Assembly (NCBI GenBank): GCA_947044405.1
Contig: CAMRHE010000133.1
Span: 4,854,501-4,918,500 of the forward strand
Source: Leptodactylus fallax
Lineage: Eukaryota; Chordata; Amphibia; Anura; Leptodactylidae
DNA length: 64,000 bases
Direction: 5' to 3'
Every line of letters begins with the position of its first letter. Position 1 is the stretch's first letter. Below the pieces are notes generated by a model. The model saw nothing but the letters and a program-made list of their open reading frames with translations, had not been told where the DNA came from and did no database searches. Below, piece after piece: positions 22,827 through 31,990 of this stretch. The position numbers and the translations under genes are program-made.

Positions 22827-25394
22827 TTAAGAACACCACGGGTTAACCATATTTAACCCCCCTAGCCTCCTTGTGCGGTATGTAACCTCCCTCTTGATTA
22901 GGTTGAGCCTGTTCCCCCATAACAGTTGGAAGAACAGGCAACAGATCCTACTCCAACAAGACTCTGGCAAGGCACAGACGCTACCTAGATAGATCACCAA
23001 CGGGAGCAGGAAGGCTTTGGCAAGGTGAACCCTTTCTCTCAGGGTGAAAGACCAACCCTTCCAGCAATCAACTCTCTGGGCGACATCCTTAAGTCTACCT
23101 TCCCAATTTTGGAGTGGGTAATCACCCTGGCCAAAATGGATGCCTAAGATCTTTACAGACCCCTGGGGTTCTGGGAGGGTGTCCGGGAGAGAAAAACCAG
23201 GCTCTCCCCCTCCCAGCCAGAGGCTTCCACACTTATTCCTGTTTACAGCTGATCCGGAAGCCTCCGAGTAACTGTCCACTTCAGACATCACCCATTCAAG
23301 CTCCTCCCGTGACGAGACAAGAACGGTGACATCATCCGCGTAGGCTACTGTCCTCAAAGGGGAGCCGGTGCCCTCCAGGTCCATCCTGACTCCCGCCACC
23401 GGCCCACCATTAATCCGCCTAATCAGGGGATCAATGGCGAACACATACAGTAGCGGGCTCAAGGGACATCCCTGTCGGACGCCCGACCCCACCTCAAAAG
23501 GACGACCAACCCAACCATTCACAAGTGGGAAAGACTCAGCCCCAGCGTATGAGGTCTGCAGCCACTGAATGAACCCCCCAGGCAGGCCATACCTCGAGAG
23601 AGTTGACCACAAATACTCATGATTCACCCTGTCAAAAGCCTTAGCCTGATCTAGGGACAGCAAGTACCCCTTCCACCGACCTGCCCTACTCTGCTCCACA
23701 GCCTCCCTGACACTCAGGACCGCACTTAAGGTGCTACGACCGGGAACAGAGCAGTGCTGAGCCGGCGAGAGGAGCCGGGGCGCAAACTGTACCAGCCGGT
23801 TGAAAAGTACCTTCGCCAGAATCTTTCGGTCCGTATTGAGAAGTGCTATGGGCCGCCAGTTCTCAATATGGCTCGGATCCTTACCCTTTGACAGAACTAT
23901 AAGGGCGGACCTCCTCATTGACTTCGGCAGAGTGCCCGAGGATAGACACTCATTAAGCACGTCAGTCAAGAGGGGAGCCAAAGCTCCTTTAAAGGTCCGA
24001 TAGAACTCAGATGTTAAGCCATCTGGGCCAGGTGACTTCTTGAGGGCAAGACCCTCAATAGCCCTGACGACTTCCTCTTCCCTTATAGGTTCTATAAAAA
24101 CACCAAGAGAAGGGTCTTCTGCTGACTCAGGAATGGCTTCAGCCAAGAAACCTGAAATCCGATCCCGATTCAGTTCCTTCTTTGCCAAAAGGTTCGAGTA
24201 GAAGGACCTGACGACCTCCAAGATCCCTGACCTGGATCTTGTCAGGGATCCTGTACTGTCAATCAGGCCTGTTACTGTCTTACAAGTCACTGACATCTTA
24301 CAGTTCCTGTAGGGGTCGGGCGAGCGGTATTTCCCGAAATCCCTCTCAAGAACCAAAGATGCGTGCCTATCGTACTGACACCTTTTGAGCAAAGCCTTCA
24401 CACCGGAGATATCCTCCTGGCTACCTCCGGTCGAGACCAGATGTCCAAGTCTCTTCCTCAGTGCAGTGTACATGCGGTACATGTCCAGTGACCTGAGGCT
24501 TGAGAGCCGGCGGAAAAATCCCGCCACCCTTTTTTTGAATATCTCCCACCACTCTGACCTAGTACCTTCAAGACCCAGTAATAGTACCTGATCCTGAAGA
24601 AACTCCTCAAAGGCTTGTCTTACAGCTGCCTCCTCAAGGAGTGACGAATTCAGCCTCCACAAACCTCTTCCTCTCCGGAGGGTCTCTGAAATATTCAAAG
24701 AAAACAAAATTAGACAGTGATCGGAGAACTCCACCTCCACCACGGACACAGGGGTGGTGACGGAATTCTCCTTCAAAAAAAACCTATCTATCCTAGACCT
24801 AACACTACCTCTCTGAAAGGTGAACCCACGGTGACCTGGGGAATGCCTGATGTGGATATCCTCCAGGCGAGCTTCACTCACTATGCTATTTAACGCGGCG
24901 CCATCATAGGGCAGTCTATCTCTGGTACCTCCTCGGTCTTGGGGTCTAGTTATGGTATTAAAATCCCCACCAAAGATGACTTGTTTGCCCGTAAAAAGAA
25001 AAGGCTTAATCTTCATAAAGAGGCTTTTACGGTCCCACTTTGTCTGGGGACCGTAGATGTTAATGAGGCGCAGGCTTTGCCCCTTCATGAAGACGTCTAA
25101 GACTAGGCACCTTCCCATTTCGAGCTCGATCAGTCGCTGGCATTTCACCTCTGCGGTAAAAAGCACCGCCACTCCACTATACGGCTCAGCCGCAAGAGAC
25201 CAGTAGGAGGGCCCCCTGCGCCACTCCCTCCTTGCTCTATTTATCTCTGATAGAGTACAGAGCCTGGTCTCCTGCAAAAACAAAATGTCAGCTTCAACCC
25301 GGCCAAGAAAATCAAAGGCTGCAAACCTAGCCGTATCAGACTTAATGCTGGCCACATTAATGGTGGCCAGCGTCAGTGGAGAGGGGACTGCCAT
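22827..25394 (-). CDS. Tx1-clade LINE ORF2: AP-like endonuclease and reverse transcriptase
   Basis: 855 residues from ATG at 25394. The endonuclease domain spans about residues 7-230 with catalytic positions N13, E42, D144, N146, D225 and H226 all present (INVAS, LQETR, GGDFN, SDH). The RT spans about 430-780 with SPGPDG (454-459), NWRPIALLNTD, the palm aspartate D582 in LLSLDQAKAFDR, GVRQGCPLSPL and YADD at 685-688. Its role is target nicking and target-primed reverse transcription. The start ATG overlaps the stop of the preceding frame as TAATG (25392-25396), suggesting termination-reinitiation. The frame ends early at 22827 through a one-base shift in a C run; the C-terminal part continues at 21999-22706. 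Confidence 0.92.
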   Translation of the reverse strand: MAVPSPLTLATINVASIKSDTARFAAFDFLGRVEADILFLQETRLCTLSEINRARREWRRGPSYWSLAAEPYSGVAVLFTAEVKCQRLIELEMGRCLVLDVFMKGQSLRLINIYGPQTKWDRKSLFMKIKPFLFTGKQVIFGGDFNTITRPQDRGGTRDRLPYDGAALNSIVSEARLEDIHIRHSPGHRGFTFQRGSVRSRIDRFFLKENSVTTPVSVVEVEFSDHCLILFSLNISETLRRGRGLWRLNSSLLEEAAVRQAFEEFLQDQVLLLGLEGTRSEWWEIFKKRVAGFFRRLSSLRSLDMYRMYTALRKRLGHLVSTGGSQEDISGVKALLKRCQYDRHASLVLERDFGKYRSPDPYRNCKMSVTCKTVTGLIDSTGSLTRSRSGILEVVRSFYSNLLAKKELNRDRISGFLAEAIPESAEDPSLGVFIEPIREEEVVRAIEGLALKKSPGPDGLTSEFYRTFKGALAPLLTDVLNECLSSGTLPKSMRRSALIVLSKGKDPSHIENWRPIALLNTDRKILAKVLFNRLVQFAPRLLSPAQHCSVPGRSTLSAVLSVREAVEQSRAGRWKGYLLSLDQAKAFDRVNHEYLWSTLSRYGLPGGFIQWLQTSYAGAESFPLVNGWVGRPFEVGSGVRQGCPLSPLLYVFAIDPLIRRINGGPVAGVRMDLEGTGSPLRTVAYADDVTVLVSSREELEWVMSEVDSYSEASGSAVNRNKCGSLWLGGGEPGFSLPDTLPEPQGSVKILGIHFGQGDYPLQNWEGRLKDVAQRVDCWKGWSFTLRERVHLAKAFLLPLVIYLGSVCALPESCWSRICCLFFQLLWGNRLNLIKREVTYRTRRLGGLNMVNPWCS

Positions 25395-25582
25395 TAAGAC
25401 CGATTGAGCTCAATGACCTTCAGCTTCCCACCCCCTTTCCTCCTATCACCACCACCCCTAGATGAGTCTGAAGAGGACCCGCGACTTCTCCTCGTCTTGC
25501 GGGTCCTCTTCTTACATTGGGATTGGTCCATCACCTCCCCCCGGTGCGGTTTGGCCAGAGGAGGGATGGACCTCCCCCGCAA
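25394..25582 (-). pseudogene. C-terminal end of ORF1, overlapping the ORF2 start
   Basis: A basic 62-residue tail (KKRTRKTRRSRGSSSD, then RRKGGGK) in the same frame as the main ORF1. It ends with TAA at 25394-25396, whose last base is the A of the ORF2 ATG. The stretch between it and the main ORF1 is open only in another frame (25512-25805). ORF1 therefore probably once ran unbroken to here, with two one-base shifts now separating the parts. Confidence 0.65.
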
Positions 25583-25805
25583 CTTCTCCCTGAGGAGTTA
25601 CAGTGGTCGCAGAGACAGTAGCAACTTCGGCCCTGGGTGCATCATCTCCTCCTCCAGGCTCCAGGCCAGCCTCCCCCCCAGAGGGCAGGGGGCCCCTCCC
25701 GGAGGGAGACTCAGCAGCCCCTGACGGCTCCACCTCTCCCTCTGAAGCCTCCCCTGAGGCCGATACATCCTCACAGAGGGATTGGTACCGGTTGGGACCT
25801 ACCAC
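25512..25805 (-). pseudogene. Middle segment of ORF1 in a shifted frame
   Basis: An acidic, Gly/Pro-rich 97-codon stretch (VGPNRYQSLCEDVSASGEA onward). It joins the main ORF1 frame at the G10 run at 25838-25847 and rejoins its original frame between 25512 and 25582. The matching phase logic on both sides is why I treat it as part of ORF1 rather than a separate gene. Confidence 0.55.
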
Positions 25806-28243
25806 TAGAGGGCCGTCGAGTCTGCGTTCCTTCGTCGGGGGGGGGGGGCAGATGTTTTTGCCCTCACTTTACTCGGTGACTTTCTCCGCTTGACCGTCTC
25901 TCCCTCCCCAGCACTGACATACTGAGAAGAAGACGACTGGTCAGCCTCTTCCTCCCTCTGCAGTCTCCTCATCTCCTCAACCAGGGTTGAGCCCACTGCT
26001 GCCTCGGCATCAGGATCCGGCCCAGCAGAGCCAGGGGCAGAAGGAAGGCACATAACTCCCTCCCTCTGCTCCCTCCTCCTCTCGCGCCTCCTTGCCCTTG
26101 ATGGTGGCTGGGCCTTCTCCCTTTGCCTTGGCAGACTAGTCTCTCCTCCCCCACTCACCCCCTCCGCAGCAGGGACAGCCTCCTCAACTGCCCCCGCTTG
26201 CCGAAGGGTGGTGTTGGCGAAAGACCGTGGACACGCCCCGATCGGGTGCCCAAGGACACCACACAGGTGGCAACGCACCCTGCCACAGGTCGCCGCGAGA
26301 TGGCCCACCTCCCCACACATGGCGCACTTCTGCACACGGCAGGAGGCGCTCAAGTGTGAGGGGTCACCGCACCTGTGACAGAGTTTTGGCTGCCCCTGGT
26401 AGAAGACAAGGATCCTGTCTTTCCCAAGGAAGGTTGAGGACGGGATATGCATCACCGAGTGATCCTCGTGTCGCAATTTGACCATGAAGGTCCAGGCCCC
26501 CGACCATATCCCGAACTCGTCGAGATTTTTCTTTGGGAAGTCCTTGACCTCCCCAAACCTGTTCAGCCAGGTCATGATGTCCATATAAGAAAGTGACTCG
26601 TTACGAGTTAAAACGGTCACTTTCTTAATGTTATCCTGGCGTGACACCGCCCACACCATAAAGTCACGCCAGGCGGGCTCGTCCTTCACCAGCCTATAGT
26701 TTCCCCAGAAGGTTTCTAAGCCCTCCGGGGTAACAAAGCTGATGTCAAACTCCGAGGAGCCGACAGGATGAATCAGGGCAAAGATGTCGCTCGCCCTGAA
26801 ACCCATCCCGAGTAGGAGTTCCACGACCCCCCTCCTCTGGGGACAAGGGCCGGCTCCCCCCCACACGAGACGGGCCACGTTCCTCCGTGTCGGCCCCCTA
26901 CGCCCGGGTGTAGGGAGAGTCCATCTGGTCTCACCTCCTTCCTCTCGGAACTTCCCTAGGCCAAAACGCTCGATCCAGAACCTAAGGTCTCTCGACTGCC
27001 CATCTATGGTCATTGTGGACTGGCCCGCCCGTAAAGCCTCCAGGAGCTGCCGTTGCAAATCGCCGTCCCTGGAGCCGGGCGGAAGACATGATGCACCCCC
27101 AGGGGCCCCAGAAGCGACGCTGGCATAGGAGCGTGGGGGCCCGGAGGCCGCAGCAACCTCCGCTGCCGGAGTACCAGCGCCACTCCCAGGGACCCCCGCA
27201 GAACTACTTAGCCCAGCCACGGCAACCGGAGCACCAGAGGCGGCAACAGTCCACCCTGGCATAGCCGCCACGGACCGGGTCACTCCAACTGCAGCAGAAG
27301 GAACAGCGGCAGAGAGGACAACAGGAGCAACAATATCAGGAGCAGTGACAGGAGTAACAACAGGAGCAACGACAGCATCAGGAACAGCATCAGGAACAGC
27401 AGCAGAAACAACAGCAGGGAAAAAAAAAGGGAAAAAAAAAAAGAAAAAAAAAAGGAAAAAAGAGACAACAGCAGGGACAACAGCAGAAATACCAGAAACA
27501 ACAGGGGCCACAACAGAAATATTACCAGCAGTAGAAATACTTTTTTTAGCAGCAATGGTAATAGCCCCTCCACCCGCAGCCTCCCCGACTACAGGCTCTT
27601 GGACCCCCATGCATACTACACCACCTTCTTCAGGAATACTACTAATTACCCCTTTTGTCCCACCCGCTTTCCCCTTTACCTTACCTGTCTGCTTAACTAG
27701 CTTCTCCACTCGTCCATCATTCACACCTGCAGTCTTCCTTCTTACAGCGGGGCCGGCTGCACCACTCGCTGATGGCTTCCCCGCTTTTACCTCGGCCTCC
27801 GCATCCACAGTCACCCCGGCACCTGATGTTGTAGGAGGACACGCCCCCTTAGCCCCGGAAGTGACCTCCGCATCACCGGCTTCATCAGCACTGGAGGAGG
27901 ATGAGCCACGCCCACCTGCCACTCCCCCTTTCCTACACCTTACTCTGGGGGAAGCCATCGATATTTTAAAACCTCCTACCAGGGAGGGAGGTTTCCCTAC
28001 GCCACTCCCCTCCGCAGGGGGGGCTTCTTTGCCTTTGCCCTTGTCCGCAACTATGAGCGCCTTGTCTGCAACCATGAGCTCCTTGTCCGCCACCACCTGA
28101 AAGGTACTATCAGGCGCCATTTTGACTGCTGGCACCCCGGGCACCCCGCCACTTGGTGTGACCCGAGGTGCCTGCGCCTCCCTTTTCTCTCCTGGAGGCA
28201 TCGCAACCTGGGCTGAGGTCCCGGCACGATGCTCCCCAGGCAA
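25805..28243 (-). CDS. Tx1-clade LINE ORF1: zinc-knuckle nucleic-acid-binding protein
   Basis: 812 residues from 28243. The N-terminal 400 residues are Ala/Val/Pro-rich and of low complexity, including a poly-Phe patch coded by an A-rich (+ strand) tract at 27418-27470 that may be a later expansion. A globular region follows (MTIDGQSRDLRFWIERFG, then KKVTVLTRNESLSYMDI). Three CCHC knuckles of form C-x2-C-x4-H-x4-C lie at about residues 622-671. A basic RRRERRREQRE stretch and an acidic tail end the frame. Such ORF1 proteins bind the LINE RNA. After the C/G run near 25840 the frame probably shifts, so the natural C-terminus lies nearer 25394. Confidence 0.85.
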   Translation of the reverse strand: MPGEHRAGTSAQVAMPPGEKREAQAPRVTPSGGVPGVPAVKMAPDSTFQVVADKELMVADKALIVADKGKGKEAPPAEGSGVGKPPSLVGGFKISMASPRVRCRKGGVAGGRGSSSSSADEAGDAEVTSGAKGACPPTTSGAGVTVDAEAEVKAGKPSASGAAGPAVRRKTAGVNDGRVEKLVKQTGKVKGKAGGTKGVISSIPEEGGVVCMGVQEPVVGEAAGGGAITIAAKKSISTAGNISVVAPVVSGISAVVPAVVSFFLFFFFFFFPFFFPAVVSAAVPDAVPDAVVAPVVTPVTAPDIVAPVVLSAAVPSAAVGVTRSVAAMPGWTVAASGAPVAVAGLSSSAGVPGSGAGTPAAEVAAASGPPRSYASVASGAPGGASCLPPGSRDGDLQRQLLEALRAGQSTMTIDGQSRDLRFWIERFGLGKFREEGGETRWTLPTPGRRGPTRRNVARLVWGGAGPCPQRRGVVELLLGMGFRASDIFALIHPVGSSEFDISFVTPEGLETFWGNYRLVKDEPAWRDFMVWAVSRQDNIKKVTVLTRNESLSYMDIMTWLNRFGEVKDFPKKNLDEFGIWSGAWTFMVKLRHEDHSVMHIPSSTFLGKDRILVFYQGQPKLCHRCGDPSHLSASCRVQKCAMCGEVGHLAATCGRVRCHLCGVLGHPIGACPRSFANTTLRQAGAVEEAVPAAEGVSGGGETSLPRQREKAQPPSRARRRERRREQREGVMCLPSAPGSAGPDPDAEAAVGSTLVEEMRRLQREEEADQSSSSQYVSAGEGETVKRRKSPSKVRAKTSAPPPRRRNADSTAL

Positions 28244-28488
28244 CGACCTGACAAATTTAAATGTCTCTATTACTCTTTTTTTTTTCCTTCCTTGCCTTCT
28301 TCCTGGTCTTGGTTCCTTTTCCCTCCTCCTCCCCGTCCAAATCTGACAAGCTGAATGCTAATTGGTCCATTCTGGACGGGGACTCCAATTGGCAGATTTG
28401 CCTCATCAGCTTCCCCGCCTTCTCCCGAGGCTCCACCCTCCTCCTCCTCCGTCTCGGGCAGTGGTTGGTTCTCTGGGAGTGTGGGAGA

Positions 28489-29550
28489 TTACGTCACTTC
28501 CTGTCCTGTCATTCTGACTTCCTGTCTTGTCATTCTGACTTCCTGCTTCACTGCCGGCACTGATGCCTGCGTATACGTGGGTATCAGGCTGCCGCTACTA
28601 GGGACGGCTGCCCGACTATACTGTACCGCCATGCTGTCATCTGACTCCAGGTCTGACTCACAATAGTCGTCCTCTCCCGAGCTGTCTGAGGACGCGGGGC
28701 CATCCTTCAACAACCGCTCCTGCTGTTTGCGGAAGAAGCGGTCATCGTTCAGCAGCTTCTCTCTGAACGGCCCCGCGCCCTCCAGAATCTCCGTGCACCT
28801 GGCTTCCAGGGCCTTTATTTGTTTTTTCAGGCTCCTTACCTGCTTACTGAAAACCGGGCGGTCCTTCCTTGAGGCCCTGTCGCTACGGGCGCGAGCACTC
28901 TGAAGCTCCCCACTCATTGCGAACAGGGACCTCCGGGCTCGGTCATATTCCTCCAGGACCGCCTCGATCCTCCGGCTGTAAATGGCGACCTCCTCTCCAG
29001 CCTTCCGGATGCCCCATCCTGCGGGTGATTGCGGCACCGATGACGGTAAGCTTGTGTCATTTCTACTGCTTGCAGGGACCCTTCCAGAGGGAACCGCATA
29101 TCCTGCGGCCATAGCCCCCTTCGGACCGGCTTCACCCGCCACTGCCGCTGATGTTACCGCCGTGGCTGATGTTGCCGTTTTCACGGATCCACCTGCCGAG
29201 ACTGCTGACACCCCTGTCGCCACCGCTACTCCTGCCGGCATCGCCCGCTCTACGGACGTCGCTGCTCCCGATGCTGTTCCCGATGCGCAGCCGCCAATGT
29301 CGCTGCTGCTGCTCCTGATGCTGCTCCCAATGCCGTTGTCCCGGTCGCCATTCTCATTGAGGCTTGCTGCCTCAGCGACCTCCGCCTGCCCTGCTCTGCT
29401 GGTGCTGTGTCGGCAGACATTCTCCTGCCCCCCGCCTGTAAGGTCCGGGGGGCAGGAGCTCCACGCTCCATGATAAGGCTCCCCTCCGCACGGGGAAGGG
29501 GAGTCGGAGCTACGGTATGTAACACACAAAAGACCGAAAACCACACCCAA
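28489..29550 (-). CDS. Candidate extra upstream ORF of the Tx1-clade LINE
   Basis: A 353-codon open stretch upstream of ORF1. Its opening codon is TTG, so the real start is unclear. An ATG in another frame (near 29472) precedes MSADTAPAEQGRRRSLRQQ, which hints at one more frame shift. The C-terminal half looks like true protein: a charged helical segment from AGEEVAIYSRRIEAVLEEYD to FFRKQQERLLKDG with heptad-like spacing, followed by an acidic Ser/Asp tail (SSDSSGEDDY). The segment KQVRSLKKQIKALEARC is a likely coiled coil. No known domain is recognised. It could be an ORF0 or the N-terminal part of a split ORF1; chance openness of a GC-rich 5' UTR is the alternative. Confidence 0.5.
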   Translation of the reverse strand: MGVVFGLLCVTYRSSDSPSPCGGEPYHGAWSSCPPDLTGGGQENVCRHSTSRAGQAEVAEAASLNENGDRDNGIGSSIRSSSSDIGGCASGTASGAATSVERAMPAGVAVATGVSAVSAGGSVKTATSATAVTSAAVAGEAGPKGAMAAGYAVPSGRVPASSRNDTSLPSSVPQSPAGWGIRKAGEEVAIYSRRIEAVLEEYDRARRSLFAMSGELQSARARSDRASRKDRPVFSKQVRSLKKQIKALEARCTEILEGAGPFREKLLNDDRFFRKQQERLLKDGPASSDSSGEDDYCESDLESDDSMAVQYSRAAVPSSGSLIPTYTQASVPAVKQEVRMTRQEVRMTGQEVT

Positions 29551-29637
29551 TAATCGGTCTCCAAGTATCCAAAAAAGCTTCTTAAGCCTCTGGACTCAGG
29601 AGCTCAAACAAATGTGTCTGACTCCCACAGTTGCCCC

Positions 29638-29649
29638 GAAGGAATTGGA
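29638..29649. repeat. Right target-site duplication of the Tx1-clade LINE
   Basis: GAAGGAATTGGA, identical to 20887-20898. The host repeat resumes directly after it with GCAACCCATGTAGCTGG, matching the complement at 3412-3429. Confidence 0.92.
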
Positions 29650-29700
29650 GCAACCCATGTAGCTGGCGGGAGGTGTAAAGTAAAAAAAATAAGTAAATTA

Positions 29701-29914
29701 AAGAGCATACTCACCTGTCCCCGGCGCGTGCCGTTGTCTGCTGCCAGTGTCCATTCAGTCTCATGCCAGCGACTCCTTGCTGGGAGTCCTGCACCTCATG
29801 TGATCGCTAAGACCAATTAGGTACAGGATTTCCAGAAATGAGGCGCTGCCATGAGACCGAACAGACACAGGCAGGGGACAATGGGGTGCTGGGGACAGGT
29901 GAGTATGCTTTTTT
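29701..29914. repeat. Foldback module with splice-donor-like tips, copy B
   Basis: Inverted copy of 3171-3381. Donor-like CAGGTGAGT lies at 29896-29904 on the plus strand and its complement ACTCACCTG at 29709-29717. The interior has GATCGCTAAGACCAATTAGG shared with copy A. Confidence 0.75.
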
Positions 29915-30712
29915 AAAAATTTTCTTATTTTTACACCTCCCTGGCTGCCGACACAGTGGTCGCTCCAGTTTATGGACAATCTCTTTTAAGGGGTTGTCTG
30001 GGCCAAGTATTTCTATGGTCACTTCACTGGTCCCCCCACATAGTGGCCTCTTCACTGGTCCCCCATACTGTATGGGGAACAGTGATGGGGTCATTATATT
30101 GTGTGGGAGCAGTGATGGGGGCTAACATCCTGTGGGGGGGGGGACATTAAACTGTGTGGGGCATATTAAAGGGGTTGTCCAGGGTTAATCTTTTTTATGG
30201 CCTATGCTCAGGATAGGCCATAAATACCTGATCGGTAGGGGGCTGACACACGGCCCCATCAGCTGCTCGGAGCCACTTCCGGAGTCCGTTCTGTACACAA
30301 CGCAGGGCCGGAAGCAGAAAGCTCCATCCGCTGTATAGCAGCCCAGCGCCTGCACTGTAGTTCAGCTCCTACTGACTTCAATAAGTGTTGAGATGCAGTG
30401 AAGGTGCCCGGCTAATACACAGTGGACAGAGCTTTCTGCTTCTGGCCCTGTATTGTGTACAGGACGGGCATCAGAAGTGGCTCCGTACAGCTGATCGGTC
30501 CGGGGTCAGCCCCCTACAGATCAGGTATCTGTGGCCTATCCTGAGGATAAACCATAACAAATTATGCCTGGACAACCCCTTTAATATACCCCCCCTAATG
30601 CACCACACTTTAAAGAGATTGTCCAGTATAATTTTTTTTCTTTTTTATAATTAGTCTGGGGGAGGTGAATCCCCCCCTACCCCCCCCCCCCCCCCAAAAA
30701 AAAAAAAAACAT

Positions 30713-30975
30713 GCTAAACATACTCACCTGTCTCCGGTGCTCCAGTGTCCTCCCAGCACAGTCCGGTCCTGCAGCTCCGCTGTCTTCTTTTTGCCGGAAT
30801 TTCTCACTGGCTGTGACGTCCCAGGTCCCTTCCCTTAGGTCACTGATTGGCCTCAGGGGTCACGTGACGTCACAGGTAGTCACGTGCAGAGGGAACGTCA
30901 GCTGCAAGAAAACAACAGAACTGCAGGACCGAACCGCGCTGGGAGACACTGGGGACAGGAGAGAAAGTTTGTGGG
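30713..30975. repeat. Foldback module, copy C, with a CACGTG/TGACGTCA core
   Basis: Starts AACATACTCACCTGTCTCCGG and ends GGGGACAGGAGAGAAAG. The centre (30833-30890) packs a reversed CCAAT (ATTGG), GGTCACGTGACGTCAC and AGTCACGTG, a striking cluster of E-box and CRE-like words. Confidence 0.65.
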
Positions 30976-31057
30976 GGGTTTTTTTGTTTTGTTTTTTTCA
31001 CCTGCCCCGGCGTAATTAAAAAAAAAATGAAGGCGCCGCAGCCGCTGTATGGAGTAT

Positions 31058-31627
31058 AAGCCCACAGTGGCCCCCACCCAGGATTATAAGCTCCACAGTG
31101 GCCCCCACCCAGTATTATAAGCTCCATAGTGGCCCCCACCCAGTATTATAAGCTCCACAGTGGCCCCCACCCAGTATTATAAGCTCCATAGTGGCCCCCA
31201 CCCAGTATTATAAGCTCCACAGTGGCCCCCCACAGTATTATATACCCCCCCAGTGGCCCCCCCCCGGAATTAAGCCCCCCCGGGCCCCCCCCCCGGTCCC
31301 ACAGTGGCCCCCACCCAGTATTATGCCCATAGTGGCCCCCCCCACCCAGTATTATAAGCTCCACAGTGGCCCCCACCCAGTATTATAAGCCCATAGTGGC
31401 CCCCACCCAGAGTCCACAGTGGCCCCCACACAGTATTATATACTCCCCACAGTGGCCCCCACACAGTATTATAAGCTCCACAGTGGCCCCCACCCAGTAT
31501 TATAAGCTCCACAGTGGCCCCCACCCAGTATTATAAGCTCCATAGTGGCCCCCACCCAGTATTATAAGCTCCACAGTGGCCCCCACCCAGTATTATAGCT
31601 CCATAGTGGCCCCCACCCAGTATTATA
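31058..31627. repeat. 31-bp GC-rich minisatellite inside the hAT-like element
   Basis: About 18 units of CACAGTGGCCCCCACCCAGT followed by ATTATAAGCTC, period 31 with a few short and truncated units. Variants alternate CACAGTGG and CATAGTGG. In inverted orientation it is related to the 31-bp array at 38310-38716. Confidence 0.95.
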
Positions 31628-31658
31628 TGCGCCCAATAGCCTCCTCCGCTTCAGTGCT

Positions 31659-31702
31659 ATTATTATACTTTGGGGTCTCCTCAGACCCCAGAGTATAATA
31701 AT
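31659..31702. repeat. Hairpin palindrome
   Basis: ATTATTATACTTTGGGGTCT and AGACCCCAGAGTATAATAAT pair around a 4-base loop with one mismatch per arm. It is followed by ATCGGAGGCCC, as in the copies at 37987 and 49733. Confidence 0.85.
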
Positions 31703-31734
31703 CGGAGGCCCAGGGAAAGTGATTAAAAATAACA

Positions 31735-31990
31735 AACTCTCATACTCACCTTGCCTTACCTTTCCTTGGCATCCTCGCTCCATCCTGTCATCTTCAGCGT
31801 CTTCAGGCCCTTTTCCGTCGACGCTGCTGAGGCCTGTGATTGGGCCTCAGCAGTCACGTGGGGGCGTACTGACGTCATTGCGCGGCGCGCCCCATGTGAC
31901 CGCCGGGACCTAATCACAGGCCTCAGTAACATGACAGAAGAGCGCCGGAGAAGACGCTGTGCCCAGGAGAGGTGAGAATATGTATTTATT
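31735..31990. repeat. Foldback module, copy D
   Basis: Starts CTCATACTCACCTTGCC and ends AGAGGTGAGAATATG. The centre has GTGATTGGGCCTCAGCAGTC next to CACGTG and TGACGTCA words at 31855-31880, as in copy C. Confidence 0.6.

Larger units (their letters stand above)
20899..29637 (-). mobile_element. Full-length Tx1-clade LINE, 8,739 bp
   Basis: A non-LTR retrotransposon of the L1/Tx1 lineage on the minus strand, bounded by a perfect 12-bp target duplication. The 5' end begins GGGGCAACTGTGGGAG. Then follow an upstream open frame, ORF1 with three zinc knuckles, ORF2 with endonuclease and reverse transcriptase, and about 1.1 kb of 3' UTR. The 3' end is TCTAATAAAATAGT with no poly(A) tail: AATAAA sits five bases from the junction. 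It is far more GC-rich than the flanks through ORF0/ORF1. Catalytic residues are intact, and frames are broken only by single-base changes. It is probably a young insertion. Confidence 0.92.

Noticed and set aside
23114..28346. Plus-strand open frames opposite the Tx1 LINE
   Set aside because: GC-rich antisense shadows of ORF1/ORF2. The minus-strand frames carry the recognisable endonuclease, RT and zinc-knuckle motifs.
31146..31524. Open frames rich in GGG/HYG repeats
   Set aside because: They are translations of the 31-bp minisatellite, whose period (31) is not a multiple of three, so no protein repeat would be stable.
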